Below, one piece after another: positions 36,797 through 44,770 of a stretch of DNA of 64,000 nucleotides. Made by a program: the position numbers and the translations under genes. How positions within the stretch are numbered: the first letter of the stretch is position 1; each line of letters begins with the position of its first letter. The notes below the pieces were generated by a model, which had not been told where the DNA came from, made no database searches, and saw only the letters and a program-made list of their open reading frames with translations. This DNA comes from Plantactinospora endophytica (GTDB lineage: Bacteria > Actinomycetota > Actinomycetes > Mycobacteriales > Micromonosporaceae), in NCBI RefSeq assembly GCF_016862915.1, contig NZ_BONW01000016.1:124001-188000 (forward strand), given 5' to 3'.

Positions 36797-37866
36797 TGGG
36801 CACGGTGAGCTTCATGGGCCTGAAGCTGTCGGATCCGGGGGTGGCCCAGGCCATTCTCCTGCCGGTCGTGCAGTCCTTCGTCAGCAGCATGACGAAGACG
36901 CAGAGCAACTTCGGCACCGCCGCCGCCCTGCCGAACCTCACCGGCGCGGCCGGAACCGCGCAGCAGGATCGCCGGAGCATCGCGTTGAACGCGCTCCAGC
37001 AGGTCATCGGTGGGGTCGTCGGGGCACAGCAGACCACCAGCACCGGCAGCGCCCAGTTGCAGGCCAGCAAGGCCCAACTCGACGCGATCGTCGCCAGCGC
37101 GGTCGCGGGCGGCTACCAGGTGCTGCCGACCGGGCAGGTGACGCCGAGCGCGTGGCAGCGGGCGTACTGCAAGGCGACCTGGTCGCACGGCGGTGCCGCC
37201 CGATGGGCGATGTACGAGATGCGGGCGGCGCAGTACACGGCGCAGATCGCCGCCACCACCGGGCAGGCGTCGACATTGGACGCCCAACTCACCACCGCGC
37301 TGGTGAAGCTGGCCACCGACTACCTAAGCAGCCTGTTCCAGAAGGACTCCGACGCGGGCACCACCTCGGTACCCGCGCTTCCGGACATGCCGCCGCTGTC
37401 CCCGTTGCCGGCGCCGACAATCCCGGCACCCGTCGGCAGTGACCTGGGCGGATCGACGCCGAGGCCGTTGCCGACCGGGGTCGGGGTGGATCTCGGCGCC
37501 GGTGCGGAGTTGACCGGCACGACGGCACTGGCCGGCGCGGGTGCCGGAGGTCCGCTCGGTGGCGCCGGTGCCCTCGGGGCCGGCCCGGGTGGACTGGGGC
37601 TCAGCGGGGCGTCGGCAGGTAGTCCCGCCGTCGCGCTGCCGGGCGGCGTGGCGGGTGTGGGTATGGCCGGGGCCGCTGCGGCCGGCGCAGCCGGTGCGGC
37701 GGGTGCCGGCCGGGCCGGCGTCGGCTCGTCCATGATGGGCGTCGGCGGATTCGGCGGTCACGGCGGCGGGGCGGGCGACTCGGGCGAGCACGAGGTCGCG
37801 GACTGGCTGGTCGAGGATGGCGAGCCGTTCAGGTCCGGCGACGCGCCGGACGGTGTGATCGGCTGA
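36796..37866 (+). CDS. Large Gly/Ala-rich ESX-locus protein (PPE-like partner), first pair
   Basis: A 356-residue protein. The N-terminal ~190 residues are helical, with a tryptophan-rich segment (AWQRAYCKATWSHGG, then ARWAMYEMRAAQY); the C-terminal half is low-complexity Gly/Ala/Pro. It ends with an acidic tail (ADWLVEDGEPF). ATG 36796 overlaps the upstream stop by one base. The layout resembles PE/PPE and EspB-type substrates. It is probably a secreted or translocon-associated protein of this ESX system; that is inference. Confidence 0.65.
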   Translation: MGTVSFMGLKLSDPGVAQAILLPVVQSFVSSMTKTQSNFGTAAALPNLTGAAGTAQQDRRSIALNALQQVIGGVVGAQQTTSTGSAQLQASKAQLDAIVASAVAGGYQVLPTGQVTPSAWQRAYCKATWSHGGAARWAMYEMRAAQYTAQIAATTGQASTLDAQLTTALVKLATDYLSSLFQKDSDAGTTSVPALPDMPPLSPLPAPTIPAPVGSDLGGSTPRPLPTGVGVDLGAGAELTGTTALAGAGAGGPLGGAGALGAGPGGLGLSGASAGSPAVALPGGVAGVGMAGAAAAGAAGAAGAGRAGVGSSMMGVGGFGGHGGGAGDSGEHEVADWLVEDGEPFRSGDAPDGVIG

Positions 37867-37992
37867 GGGGGACCACACCCGCCTGGTCACCGGCGACGCG
37901 GTCACCGAGATCACTCGGCTCAAGACAGCGGACGCCGCCTCACCGCTACCGCGTCGCTCTCACCTAGCGGTTGGACCGGGGAGAGATGCGTT

Positions 37993-38020
37993 GCTGGACC
38001 GGACGTGGTCCCGGTCCAGC
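37993..38020. terminator. Hairpin terminator
   Basis: A perfect 10-bp inverted repeat gctggaccgg/ccggtccagc with an 8-nt loop. Confidence 0.7.
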
Positions 38021-38095
38021 CTGGGATCTCCAGAGAGTCGATCCGCGACAGTCCCACGCCGGGGCGAGGACGGCACCGAAGCCGTCACGCCGGGG

Positions 38096-38128
38096 CGGGT
38101 AGCCAGGGGACACCCTCCCGGCTACCCG
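38096..38128. terminator. Hairpin terminator
   Basis: A perfect 9-bp inverted repeat cgggtagcc/ggctacccg with a 15-nt loop, 47 bases before the stop of the minus-strand WXG100-like gene. Confidence 0.65.
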
Positions 38129-38174
38129 AAGACGAGCCGGTGCGACCCGCGCACCGATCACCCACCCGTTGCTG

Positions 38175-38465
38175 TCAGCGCTTGCTCATCAGTGCCGCCG
38201 CCTTGCGGTCGACTTCCTTGAGCGACTCGCTCGCGTCGCTGACGACGGTGCCGGCCTTCAGGACCACCTGGTGGAACTCGTTCCACAGTTGCTCCATCTG
38301 CCGCTTCCAGACCTCGAACTCGGCCCGGGCGTCGCTGTCCCACGGGATCTTCGCGAGATCCGCGACGAAGTTCTTGGTGGTGACCTCGATGTTGATGCCG
38401 TGCTTCTTGAGCTTCATGGCCGCGGCCTCTGCCTCACCGTGGACCATCCGGATCTGGCTGCTCAT
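38175..38465 (-). CDS. WXG100-superfamily ESX substrate-like protein
   Basis: A 96-residue helical-hairpin protein of the ESAT-6/CFP-10 class. The turn reads WDSDARAEFEVWKRQ, so the WXG glycine is replaced by serine. It is the second gene of a two-gene unit with a canonical WEG protein, the normal arrangement for a heterodimeric substrate pair. Located next to eccC, it is probably exported by this system. Confidence 0.88.
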   Translation of the reverse strand: MSSQIRMVHGEAEAAAMKLKKHGINIEVTTKNFVADLAKIPWDSDARAEFEVWKRQMEQLWNEFHQVVLKAGTVVSDASESLKEVDRKAAALMSKR

Positions 38466-38545
38466 GCTTCCTCCGTCTCGAACGGTGCCGAAGTCCAGAT
38501 GGGCTTCCCCGACCGGGGACCACCCGCCGTTTCGACCGGGCCGGG

Positions 38546-38869
38546 CTAGCCGGTGCGGGTGATGTCGTACTTGATCGCGTTGACCGACTCGCCCATCGAG
38601 GCGTTCGCGTCGGCGAACGAGCGGTTGACCGTCGCCAGGTCGTCCCGCATTTCGGCCATCTTGTCCTGGAGCCGGCGCGCTCCGTCGACCATCTCGCTCG
38701 CCACGGCGTAGAACTTGCTGGCCGCCTCGCCCTCCCAGCCTCGGGTCCGGAGCTGGTTCACCGCGAGTTCGATGTTCCTGATCTGCATGTTGATGACCCC
38801 GTGCGCCTGATCCACGAGATTAGAGGCGCCCTTGGCGTTGCCCTCTTGGTGGTCGAAGACCTGTGCCAC
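38546..38869 (-). CDS. WXG100-family ESX substrate (WEG motif)
   Basis: A 107-residue protein with a central GWEGEAASKFYAVASEM hairpin turn, a canonical WXG (Trp-Glu-Gly), flanked by long helices. GTG 38869 is preferred because GGAGGG lies five bases upstream; an in-frame start 30 codons earlier has none. It is the first gene of the pair and is downstream of eccC on the same strand. Confidence 0.92.
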   Translation of the reverse strand: MAQVFDHQEGNAKGASNLVDQAHGVINMQIRNIELAVNQLRTRGWEGEAASKFYAVASEMVDGARRLQDKMAEMRDDLATVNRSFADANASMGESVNAIKYDITRTG

Positions 38870-39035
38870 GCTACCCTCCGGAAACTGAGCAGAGGTGGGA
38901 CGCCCACTCGTCGGCGTCTCTATCCGGCCAGGGTAGCCGATGCCCGCATCGAAAAGCACCGTCGACGATTACCGACCGACGAACCGACGGTTTCGATTCG
39001 CCCGGAACCGTCGGCCGACGGCAGTACGGCGTGGT

Positions 39036-42000
39036 TCACTGTGGATCGAGCCAGGCCGTCTGCACCAGGTTCACCCCGTCGCTGCGCCGGATCAGGGTGC
39101 CCCGGCCGGGTGGCTGGGCACTCGGCCGGAGGTGTCCGAGTACGGCGCCCTCGTCCGGGTTGCCGGACATCAGCAGCCCCGGGGTGTTCAGGTCGGTGAG
39201 GGTTTGCAGGACCGACTCGTACATCGCCCGGCCGACGCCGCCACACCGCCGGGCCAGGATCAGGTGCAGCCCGATGTCCCGGGCCGCCGGAAGCAGGTCG
39301 ACCAGCGCGTCCAGCGGGTTTCCGCTGCTGGTGGCGACCATGTCGTAGTCGTCGACCAGGACGTAGATCTCCGGGCCCTGCCACCAGGAGCGGCTGCGGA
39401 GCTGCTCGGTGGTCACGTCCGGGCCGGGCAGCCGGGCGGTCATCGCCTGGGCGATCCCGCCCGCCATCCCCGCCGTGGTCTGCGCCGACGGCGTGTAGTC
39501 GAGCAGGTGCTCGCCCTCGACCACGCCGAGCAGGGTGCGCCGATAGTCGACGATCACCAGCTTCGCCTCGCCCGGCGAATGACGCTCCACGATGGTCCGT
39601 GCGATCAGCCGGAGCAGGTTCGTCTTGCCGCACTCGGCGTCGCCGAGCACGATCAGGTGCGGTTCGGTGTCGAACGCCAGGCGTACCGGGGCCAGGTAGG
39701 TCTCGTTTAGGCCGATCGGGATGCCCGGCTCGGCCGTCCCGGCAGCCTCGGACAACTGCGCGGCGGCCAGCATCCGGGGAAGCAGCCGTACCGCCGGGGC
39801 CGGCTCGTGCCGCCAGCCGGCCCGGACCCGCGCCACCAGGTCGGCGGCCCCGGCCGGCAGGTCGTCGGCACCGGCCTTGCCGTCGATCCGCGGCACCGCC
39901 GCCAGGAACTGGAGCTTGTCGCGGGTCACGCCACGGCCAGGGGTGTTCTCGGGTACGTTCGCCGCGGCCCGCCGGTCGATCTCGGAGTCGCTCGGGTCGC
40001 CCAGCCGCAGTTCGAGCCGGGTGCCGAACAGATCCCGCATGTTGTAGCGGACTTCGGACCAGCGGGTCGCGGTGATCACCACGTGGATGCCGAAGCCGAG
40101 GCAGCGGGCGGCGAGCTTGGTGATGGTCTCCTCCTGCTGCTCGAACTCCTCCCGCACCGTGCCCCAGCCGTCGACGACGAGGAAGACGTCCCCGAACGGG
40201 TCGTCGGTGATCTCGCCGCTGGCCCGCAGCGTCCGGTACGCGTCGATCGACTCGACGCCGAGTTCGGCGAAGCGCGCCTCCCGCTCGTCCAGCAGTACGC
40301 TCACCTCGGCGACGGTGCGCCGGATCGCCTCCAGGTTGCGGCGTACCGCGACTCCGGACAGGTGCGGCAGGCCCTCCAGCGAGCGCAGCGTGCCGCCGCC
40401 GAAGTCCAGACAGAAGAACTGCACCTCACGCGGGCTGTGGGTGAGCGCGAGCGCGCAGAGCATCGAGCGGAGCAGGGTGCTCTTGCCGGTACGCGGCCCG
40501 CCGACGATCACCACGTTTCCGCCGGCTCCGGCCAGGTCGACGAGGAACGGGTCGCGGCGCTGCTCGTACGGGCGGTCCTCGATGCCGACCGGCACGACCA
40601 GTCGCCCGACGCCGGGCCAGGTCGCGGTGACCAGGCCCCGGTGCTCGTCGACGACCGGCTCGCCGAGGAGTGCGTCGAGGCTCGGCGCCACGTCCAGCGG
40701 GGGCAGCCAGACCTGGTGCGCCGGTGGGCCGTGCCGCAGCCTGTCCACGATCACGTCGAGCATGGTGGTCTGCCGGCCGACGTCGGCGGCGTCCCCGGTC
40801 GACCCGGCCGGATCGTCGGGCACCGCCGGCAGCTCCGGCGGGATCGGTACGTGCCCGATGCCGAACGGCACGATCCGACGGCGTACCAGGGCCTGGGCCA
40901 CCGGGCCGGAGAGCATGGCCGCGCGGTACGGGCCGGAGACGTACGCGGCCCGGAAGCGGAGCATGGTCAACGTGCCGGCCTTCAGGTAGCCGTGCCCGGG
41001 AGCGTTCGGCAGTTCGTACGCGTCCGGCACGCCGAGCACCACCCGGCTCTCCATCGCGGAGAAGGTCCGCAACCCGATCCGGTACGACAGGTGGGTGTCC
41101 AGCCCGCGCAGCCGTCCCTCCTCCAGCCGTTGACTGGCCAGCAGCAGGTGTACCCCGAGCGAGCGGCCGAGCCGGCCGATGGTGACGAACAGGTCGATGA
41201 AGTCGGGCTTGGCCGCCAGCAGTTCGCTGAACTCGTCGCAGATGATCAACAGGCTGGGCAGCGGTGCGAGCGGTTCACCCGCCCGGCGGGCCTTCTCGTA
41301 CTCGTACCGGGAGACGTAGTTGCCGGCCGCCCGCAACAGCTCCTGCCGGCGGACCAGCTCGCCCGCGACGGCGTCCTCCATCCGGTCCACCATGGCCAGT
41401 TCGTCGGCCAGGTTGGTGATCACCGCACTGGTGTGCGGCAGCACGTCCAGCGAGGCGAAGGTGGCGCCGCCCTTGAAGTCGACCAGGACGAGGTTCAGCT
41501 CCTCGGAGGAGTGCGTGACGGCCAGCGAGACCACGATCGTGCGGAGCAGTTCGCTCTTGCCGGATCCGGTGGCGCCGATGATCAGCCCGTGCGGGCCCAT
41601 GCCGTCCTGGGCGGCCTCCTTGAAGTCCAGCTCGACCACCGAGCCGTCGACGCCGATGCCGAGCGGGATGCGCAGCCGGTCCCGGTCCGGGCGGGGCCGC
41701 CAGCTCCGGGCCGGGTCGACCGCACCGGCGTCGCCGAAGCCGAGCAGCTCGGGCAGCTCGGTGACCCGTGCGGTGGCCTCCTCGGTCTCCACGTGCCGGG
41801 ACAGCCGGTGCGGGGCGAGCTGGCGGGCCAGTCCGTTGGCCTGCTCGACACCGAGCCGGTCCGGTACGCCCAGCGGCATGCTCCGGTCGCCCCGGTCGGC
41901 CGAGAGCGTCTCCGGGGTGACGTCGAGGCAGAGCAGCCACCGGCCGGCGTCCCGGGGCACCATCCCGGACAGGTCCAACACGGTCGTGCCGAGTACGCCC

Positions 42001-43052
42001 GCGCCGTGTAGCTGCGAGGTCGCCGGCACCTCGCCGCCGTCGAGTACCACCAGCAGGTGTGCCGCCGTGGTCAGCGGTCGGGCGTCCGGCGAGTGTCGCG
42101 GCCGGACGGTGAACTCCTCCTGGAACGCCTCCTCCAGCGCGGCCGTCGACTCGAAGACCAGCCGGGTCGCCCCGGCGCCGTCGCTGATCCGGTCGTCCTG
42201 GGCGTGCGGCAGCCACTTGACCCAGTCCCAGTCCGGCTGCCGCTCCGGCGCCGTCACCACGGCGATCCGGACGTCGTCCGGCGAGTGGAACGTCGCGAGC
42301 TGGCCGAGCAGCGCCCGGGCGAGGCCGAGCACCGGATCCCGGTCGCCGCGCAGCACCAGCCGGCTGAACGAGCGGAGCTGGATGGCCAGCGGCAGGTCCG
42401 GTACCACGGACTGGGCCCGGACGAAACGGCGTAACGCGATCGCGGTCAACGGTTCCAGGTCCTCGATCGGCCTGGTGTCCGGCGGCTTGATCGTCACCGA
42501 CAGCTTCTGGGTGCCGGACGCGACCCGTACCTCGGCGAAGTCGTCGTCGGTGCTCCGCCGCTCCCACATCCGTCGGGACGCGCCGATCGACCAGAGCGCG
42601 TTCGGGGCGGGATGCCGCCACAGCAGGGCGGTGCGCTGCTGTGCCGCCGCGTTGTGGGCCTTTCGCCGGGCCTGCGTCAGATAACGCAGGTAGTCGCGGC
42701 GCTGTGCGTCCACCTCGGCCCGGCTGTTGCCGTGTCCGCCGCCCATCGAGGTTGCCGCCATGCCCAGCATGGAGAGTCCGAACAGGCCACCGACCACGTA
42801 GGTGAGCGGGCCGCCGCCCCGACCGGAGTAGAGCACGGCCATCGCGGCGACGCCGGCCACCATCGGCACCAGCATCAGCACCTGGGCGAGGCTGCGGGGC
42901 AGCGGTTCCGACAGTTCGGGCGGCGACTCCAGCGGGAGTTCCCCCCGGGGCAGCGGTGGTGACGGCTGGCGGGGTGGCCGGCGGAACAGGACGGTGCCCG
43001 CGGCACCTTCGCGGGCGCCGGGAAGGCGAGACTGGGCCTCGGTGACCTCCAC
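39036..43052 (-). CDS. eccC: Type VII secretion FtsK/SpoIIIE ATPase EccC (single chain)
   Basis: A 1338-residue motor ATPase combining EccCa and EccCb. It has two N-terminal membrane helices (LAQVLMLVPMVAGVAAMAVL and YVVGGLFGLSMLGMAA) and three FtsK-type domains with P-loops GATGSGKS (about 492), GGPRTGKS (about 850) and GDAECGKT (about 1135). GTG 43052 is chosen; it lies 10 bases from a TATAGT element, so translation is near-leaderless, and the opening matches EccC. Upstream in-frame codons extend farther but encode no EccC-like sequence. It recognises the C-terminus of the WXG100 substrates and energises export. Confidence 0.92.
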   Translation of the reverse strand: MEVTEAQSRLPGAREGAAGTVLFRRPPRQPSPPLPRGELPLESPPELSEPLPRSLAQVLMLVPMVAGVAAMAVLYSGRGGGPLTYVVGGLFGLSMLGMAATSMGGGHGNSRAEVDAQRRDYLRYLTQARRKAHNAAAQQRTALLWRHPAPNALWSIGASRRMWERRSTDDDFAEVRVASGTQKLSVTIKPPDTRPIEDLEPLTAIALRRFVRAQSVVPDLPLAIQLRSFSRLVLRGDRDPVLGLARALLGQLATFHSPDDVRIAVVTAPERQPDWDWVKWLPHAQDDRISDGAGATRLVFESTAALEEAFQEEFTVRPRHSPDARPLTTAAHLLVVLDGGEVPATSQLHGAGVLGTTVLDLSGMVPRDAGRWLLCLDVTPETLSADRGDRSMPLGVPDRLGVEQANGLARQLAPHRLSRHVETEEATARVTELPELLGFGDAGAVDPARSWRPRPDRDRLRIPLGIGVDGSVVELDFKEAAQDGMGPHGLIIGATGSGKSELLRTIVVSLAVTHSSEELNLVLVDFKGGATFASLDVLPHTSAVITNLADELAMVDRMEDAVAGELVRRQELLRAAGNYVSRYEYEKARRAGEPLAPLPSLLIICDEFSELLAAKPDFIDLFVTIGRLGRSLGVHLLLASQRLEEGRLRGLDTHLSYRIGLRTFSAMESRVVLGVPDAYELPNAPGHGYLKAGTLTMLRFRAAYVSGPYRAAMLSGPVAQALVRRRIVPFGIGHVPIPPELPAVPDDPAGSTGDAADVGRQTTMLDVIVDRLRHGPPAHQVWLPPLDVAPSLDALLGEPVVDEHRGLVTATWPGVGRLVVPVGIEDRPYEQRRDPFLVDLAGAGGNVVIVGGPRTGKSTLLRSMLCALALTHSPREVQFFCLDFGGGTLRSLEGLPHLSGVAVRRNLEAIRRTVAEVSVLLDEREARFAELGVESIDAYRTLRASGEITDDPFGDVFLVVDGWGTVREEFEQQEETITKLAARCLGFGIHVVITATRWSEVRYNMRDLFGTRLELRLGDPSDSEIDRRAAANVPENTPGRGVTRDKLQFLAAVPRIDGKAGADDLPAGAADLVARVRAGWRHEPAPAVRLLPRMLAAAQLSEAAGTAEPGIPIGLNETYLAPVRLAFDTEPHLIVLGDAECGKTNLLRLIARTIVERHSPGEAKLVIVDYRRTLLGVVEGEHLLDYTPSAQTTAGMAGGIAQAMTARLPGPDVTTEQLRSRSWWQGPEIYVLVDDYDMVATSSGNPLDALVDLLPAARDIGLHLILARRCGGVGRAMYESVLQTLTDLNTPGLLMSGNPDEGAVLGHLRPSAQPPGRGTLIRRSDGVNLVQTAWLDPQ

Positions 43053-43062
43053 GAACCGGGAT

Positions 43063-43068
43063 ACTATA
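43063..43068 (-). promoter_or_regulatory. -10 element of eccC, near-leaderless
   Basis: TATAGT on the minus strand, ten bases before the eccC GTG. It implies an mRNA with no or almost no 5' untranslated region. Confidence 0.5.
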
Positions 43069-43092
43069 CGGAGAGCTTCCCGATACTCTCCG
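43069..43092. promoter_or_regulatory. Inverted repeat between divergent eccC and the partner pair
   Basis: CGGAGAG and CTCTCCG, perfect 7-bp arms with a 10-nt spacer, just upstream of the eccC -10. A direct repeat of GATACT (43060 and 43082) overlaps it. It is a candidate operator for both divergent transcripts. Confidence 0.5.
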
Positions 43093-43145
43093 CTTCGTTG
43101 GCTAGACTTGCCGTCACCCCCGTCTCGGCGCTTGGAAGGGCTGCG

Positions 43146-43514
43146 ATGGCCGCCGATGAGTTCGCCGTCAATCTCCTGTCGCTGCAAGACTTCCAACACC
43201 GGCTTCAGCCCCGGATCGAGTCGGCGTACGCCGCGCTCACCGCGTTGACCACCGCGCCCGGCAACGAACGGCCCGCGCTGGGCGGGTTCCACGACGCGCA
43301 GCGCACCGCCGACCGGCACCAGGAACTGCACGACGAGTACGTCGCCCGGCTGCGCCGCCTGGTCACCGCGTTGACGGTGGCGCAGGCCGCCACCGCCCAG
43401 GTCATCGAGATCTACCGGACCGTCGACGAGATCAGCGGCAGGAACGCCGGACAGATCGCAGGCGCCCTCGGCGCGGTGAGTGAGGCTCTGCATGGTGGCC
43501 GACGCGATGGTTGA
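43146..43514 (+). CDS. Small helical ESX-locus protein (PE/EspC-like partner), second pair
   Basis: A 122-residue helical protein. GGAAGG precedes ATG 43146 by six bases. It has an N-terminal VNLLSLQDFQHRLQPRIESA helix, then DRHQELHDEYVARLRRLVTA. It ends inside the start of the next gene (23-base overlap), so the two are coupled. Its organisation parallels the pair at 36425/36796; no annotated family was recognised. Confidence 0.65.
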   Translation: MAADEFAVNLLSLQDFQHRLQPRIESAYAALTALTTAPGNERPALGGFHDAQRTADRHQELHDEYVARLRRLVTALTVAQAATAQVIEIYRTVDEISGRNAGQIAGALGAVSEALHGGRRDG

Positions 43515-44517
43515 CGAGTACCACGAGCGCTACCGGCAGCAGACCCACGAGGAGCTCTACCGACTGCTGATGGAGGGGAAGCCGGCGCAGGTCGACGGCA
43601 TCGCCGACACCTGGCACGCCGTCGAGGGGCGGCTCGGGGCGATCGCGACGGGGCTGCACGAGGACCTCTCCCGGATACTTCCGGAGTGGACCGGGCCGGG
43701 CAGCCGGGATTTCCAGTACCGGTTGGGTCTGATCATCAGTTACGCCGGGAAGCTGGCCGAGGAGGCAGCGGCGCTGCGTACCGGGCTGACCGTGATGTCG
43801 GGCTCGCTTGCCGAGGCGCAGCGCCAGGTGGAGGCGGACCGCCCCGAGCTGGCGCAGGCGGGGTACGACGACTTCTCCCCGGTACTCGGCCACACGCTGT
43901 CCGAAGAGGAGCGTGCCAAGGCGCGCGAGCGGGTCTCCGCCCAGGTGGCCCGGCTCGCCGCCGAGTACGCGGTCACCGACCACCGGAGCTGGCCGGCGAC
44001 GATCCCGGTCGAGCCCGGCGACCTGCCGGTGGTCGGCGGACTGGTCGGCAACCTGGACCTGCCGGCGGGGGTCACGGTCACCGATCCGTCGCCGATCGCC
44101 ACGGAGGTGCCGGCCGCCGGCACCGCGCTCGCCGGTGCGGGTTCCTTCGGCGACGCGCCGCCGGGGGTCGGCCCGCTGGCCGCCGCTCCGTTGTCGTCGC
44201 CGTCGACCCAGCCGACCGGTTCGCTGAGCGGAGCCGGGCCGGTGCTGGCCGGCGGCGGCAGCCACCTGATCAGTCGCGCGGGCAGTGTCGAGGGCCGCCC
44301 CGGTGCCGGCGTCGCGGCTTCGGGGGCGGCTGCCGGCGCGGGCGCGATGCCGATGATGGGTGGGGCGGGCGCCGTCGGCGCCGGGGCTCCCGGCGGCGGC
44401 TATCCGATGACCGATCCCCGGCTCGCCAGCGACGGCACGGCATGGTCCGACGACGGCACGCTGGAGTGGAGCGACGAGGCGGACGCGCCGCCGTCGATCC
44501 TCGGTCACGACGGCTAG
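43492..44517 (+). CDS. Large Gly/Ala-rich ESX-locus protein (PPE-like partner), second pair
   Basis: A 341-residue protein with a helical N-terminal domain (WHAVEGRLGAIATGLHEDL, then PEWTGPGSRDFQYRLGL) that carries a WTGP turn reminiscent of WXG proteins, and a C-terminal Gly/Ala/Pro-rich region of about 170 residues. It ends in an acidic tail (TLEWSDEADAPPSILGHDG). ATG 43492 is preferred with GTGAGG upstream; ATG 43507 is possible. It lies beside the Fe-siderophore operon but separated from it by a terminator. Confidence 0.68.
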   Translation: MVADAMVDEYHERYRQQTHEELYRLLMEGKPAQVDGIADTWHAVEGRLGAIATGLHEDLSRILPEWTGPGSRDFQYRLGLIISYAGKLAEEAAALRTGLTVMSGSLAEAQRQVEADRPELAQAGYDDFSPVLGHTLSEEERAKARERVSAQVARLAAEYAVTDHRSWPATIPVEPGDLPVVGGLVGNLDLPAGVTVTDPSPIATEVPAAGTALAGAGSFGDAPPGVGPLAAAPLSSPSTQPTGSLSGAGPVLAGGGSHLISRAGSVEGRPGAGVAASGAAAGAGAMPMMGGAGAVGAGAPGGGYPMTDPRLASDGTAWSDDGTLEWSDEADAPPSILGHDG

Positions 44518-44525
44518 CCGGTGGT

Positions 44526-44560
44526 CCGACGGCCCGGCCCGGTGGGGTCAGGGCCGTCGG
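44526..44560. terminator. Hairpin terminator after the second partner pair
   Basis: A perfect 10-bp inverted repeat ccgacggccc/gggccgtcgg with a 15-nt loop, eight bases after the stop. Confidence 0.7.
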
Positions 44561-44728
44561 GTCTCGGGCGCCGACGATACCTCCACGTCCCCGCAACCTG
44601 TCACGTCGGGTAAGGGGACGGTTGCTGTCCGCCCGGCCGATCGGAGCGGATCGCCCGGATCCGGGCTCCGGCGCAGGTCGCGGCGGTGAGATCCGTCATC
44701 CCGGTTAGGTGCGGCGAAACACGAACCG

Positions 44729-44747
44729 TAAGGTTAGCCGAACCTAA
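44729..44747. promoter_or_regulatory. IdeR/DmdR-type iron box
   Basis: TAAGGTTAGCCGAACCTAA, a near-perfect 19-bp palindrome (7 of 9 arm positions) matching the actinobacterial iron-repressor consensus TTAGGTTAGSCTAACCTAA. It sits 24 bases before the first gene of the siderophore importer. Binding of iron-loaded IdeR would repress the operon. Confidence 0.85.
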
Positions 44748-44770
44748 TTCGAGGGGTACGGAGAAACGAC

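Larger units (their letters stand above)
37867..38174. other. Convergent intergenic region with two strong hairpins
   Basis: A 308-base stretch between converging genes. It contains no plausible ORF; its main content is the two hairpins listed separately at 37993-38020 and 38096-38128. Confidence 0.6.

Noticed and set aside
39807-42011. Long plus-strand open frame antisense to eccC
   Set aside because: Shadow of a 4-kb GC-rich gene; the translated sequence is low-complexity, and codon bias supports the opposite strand.
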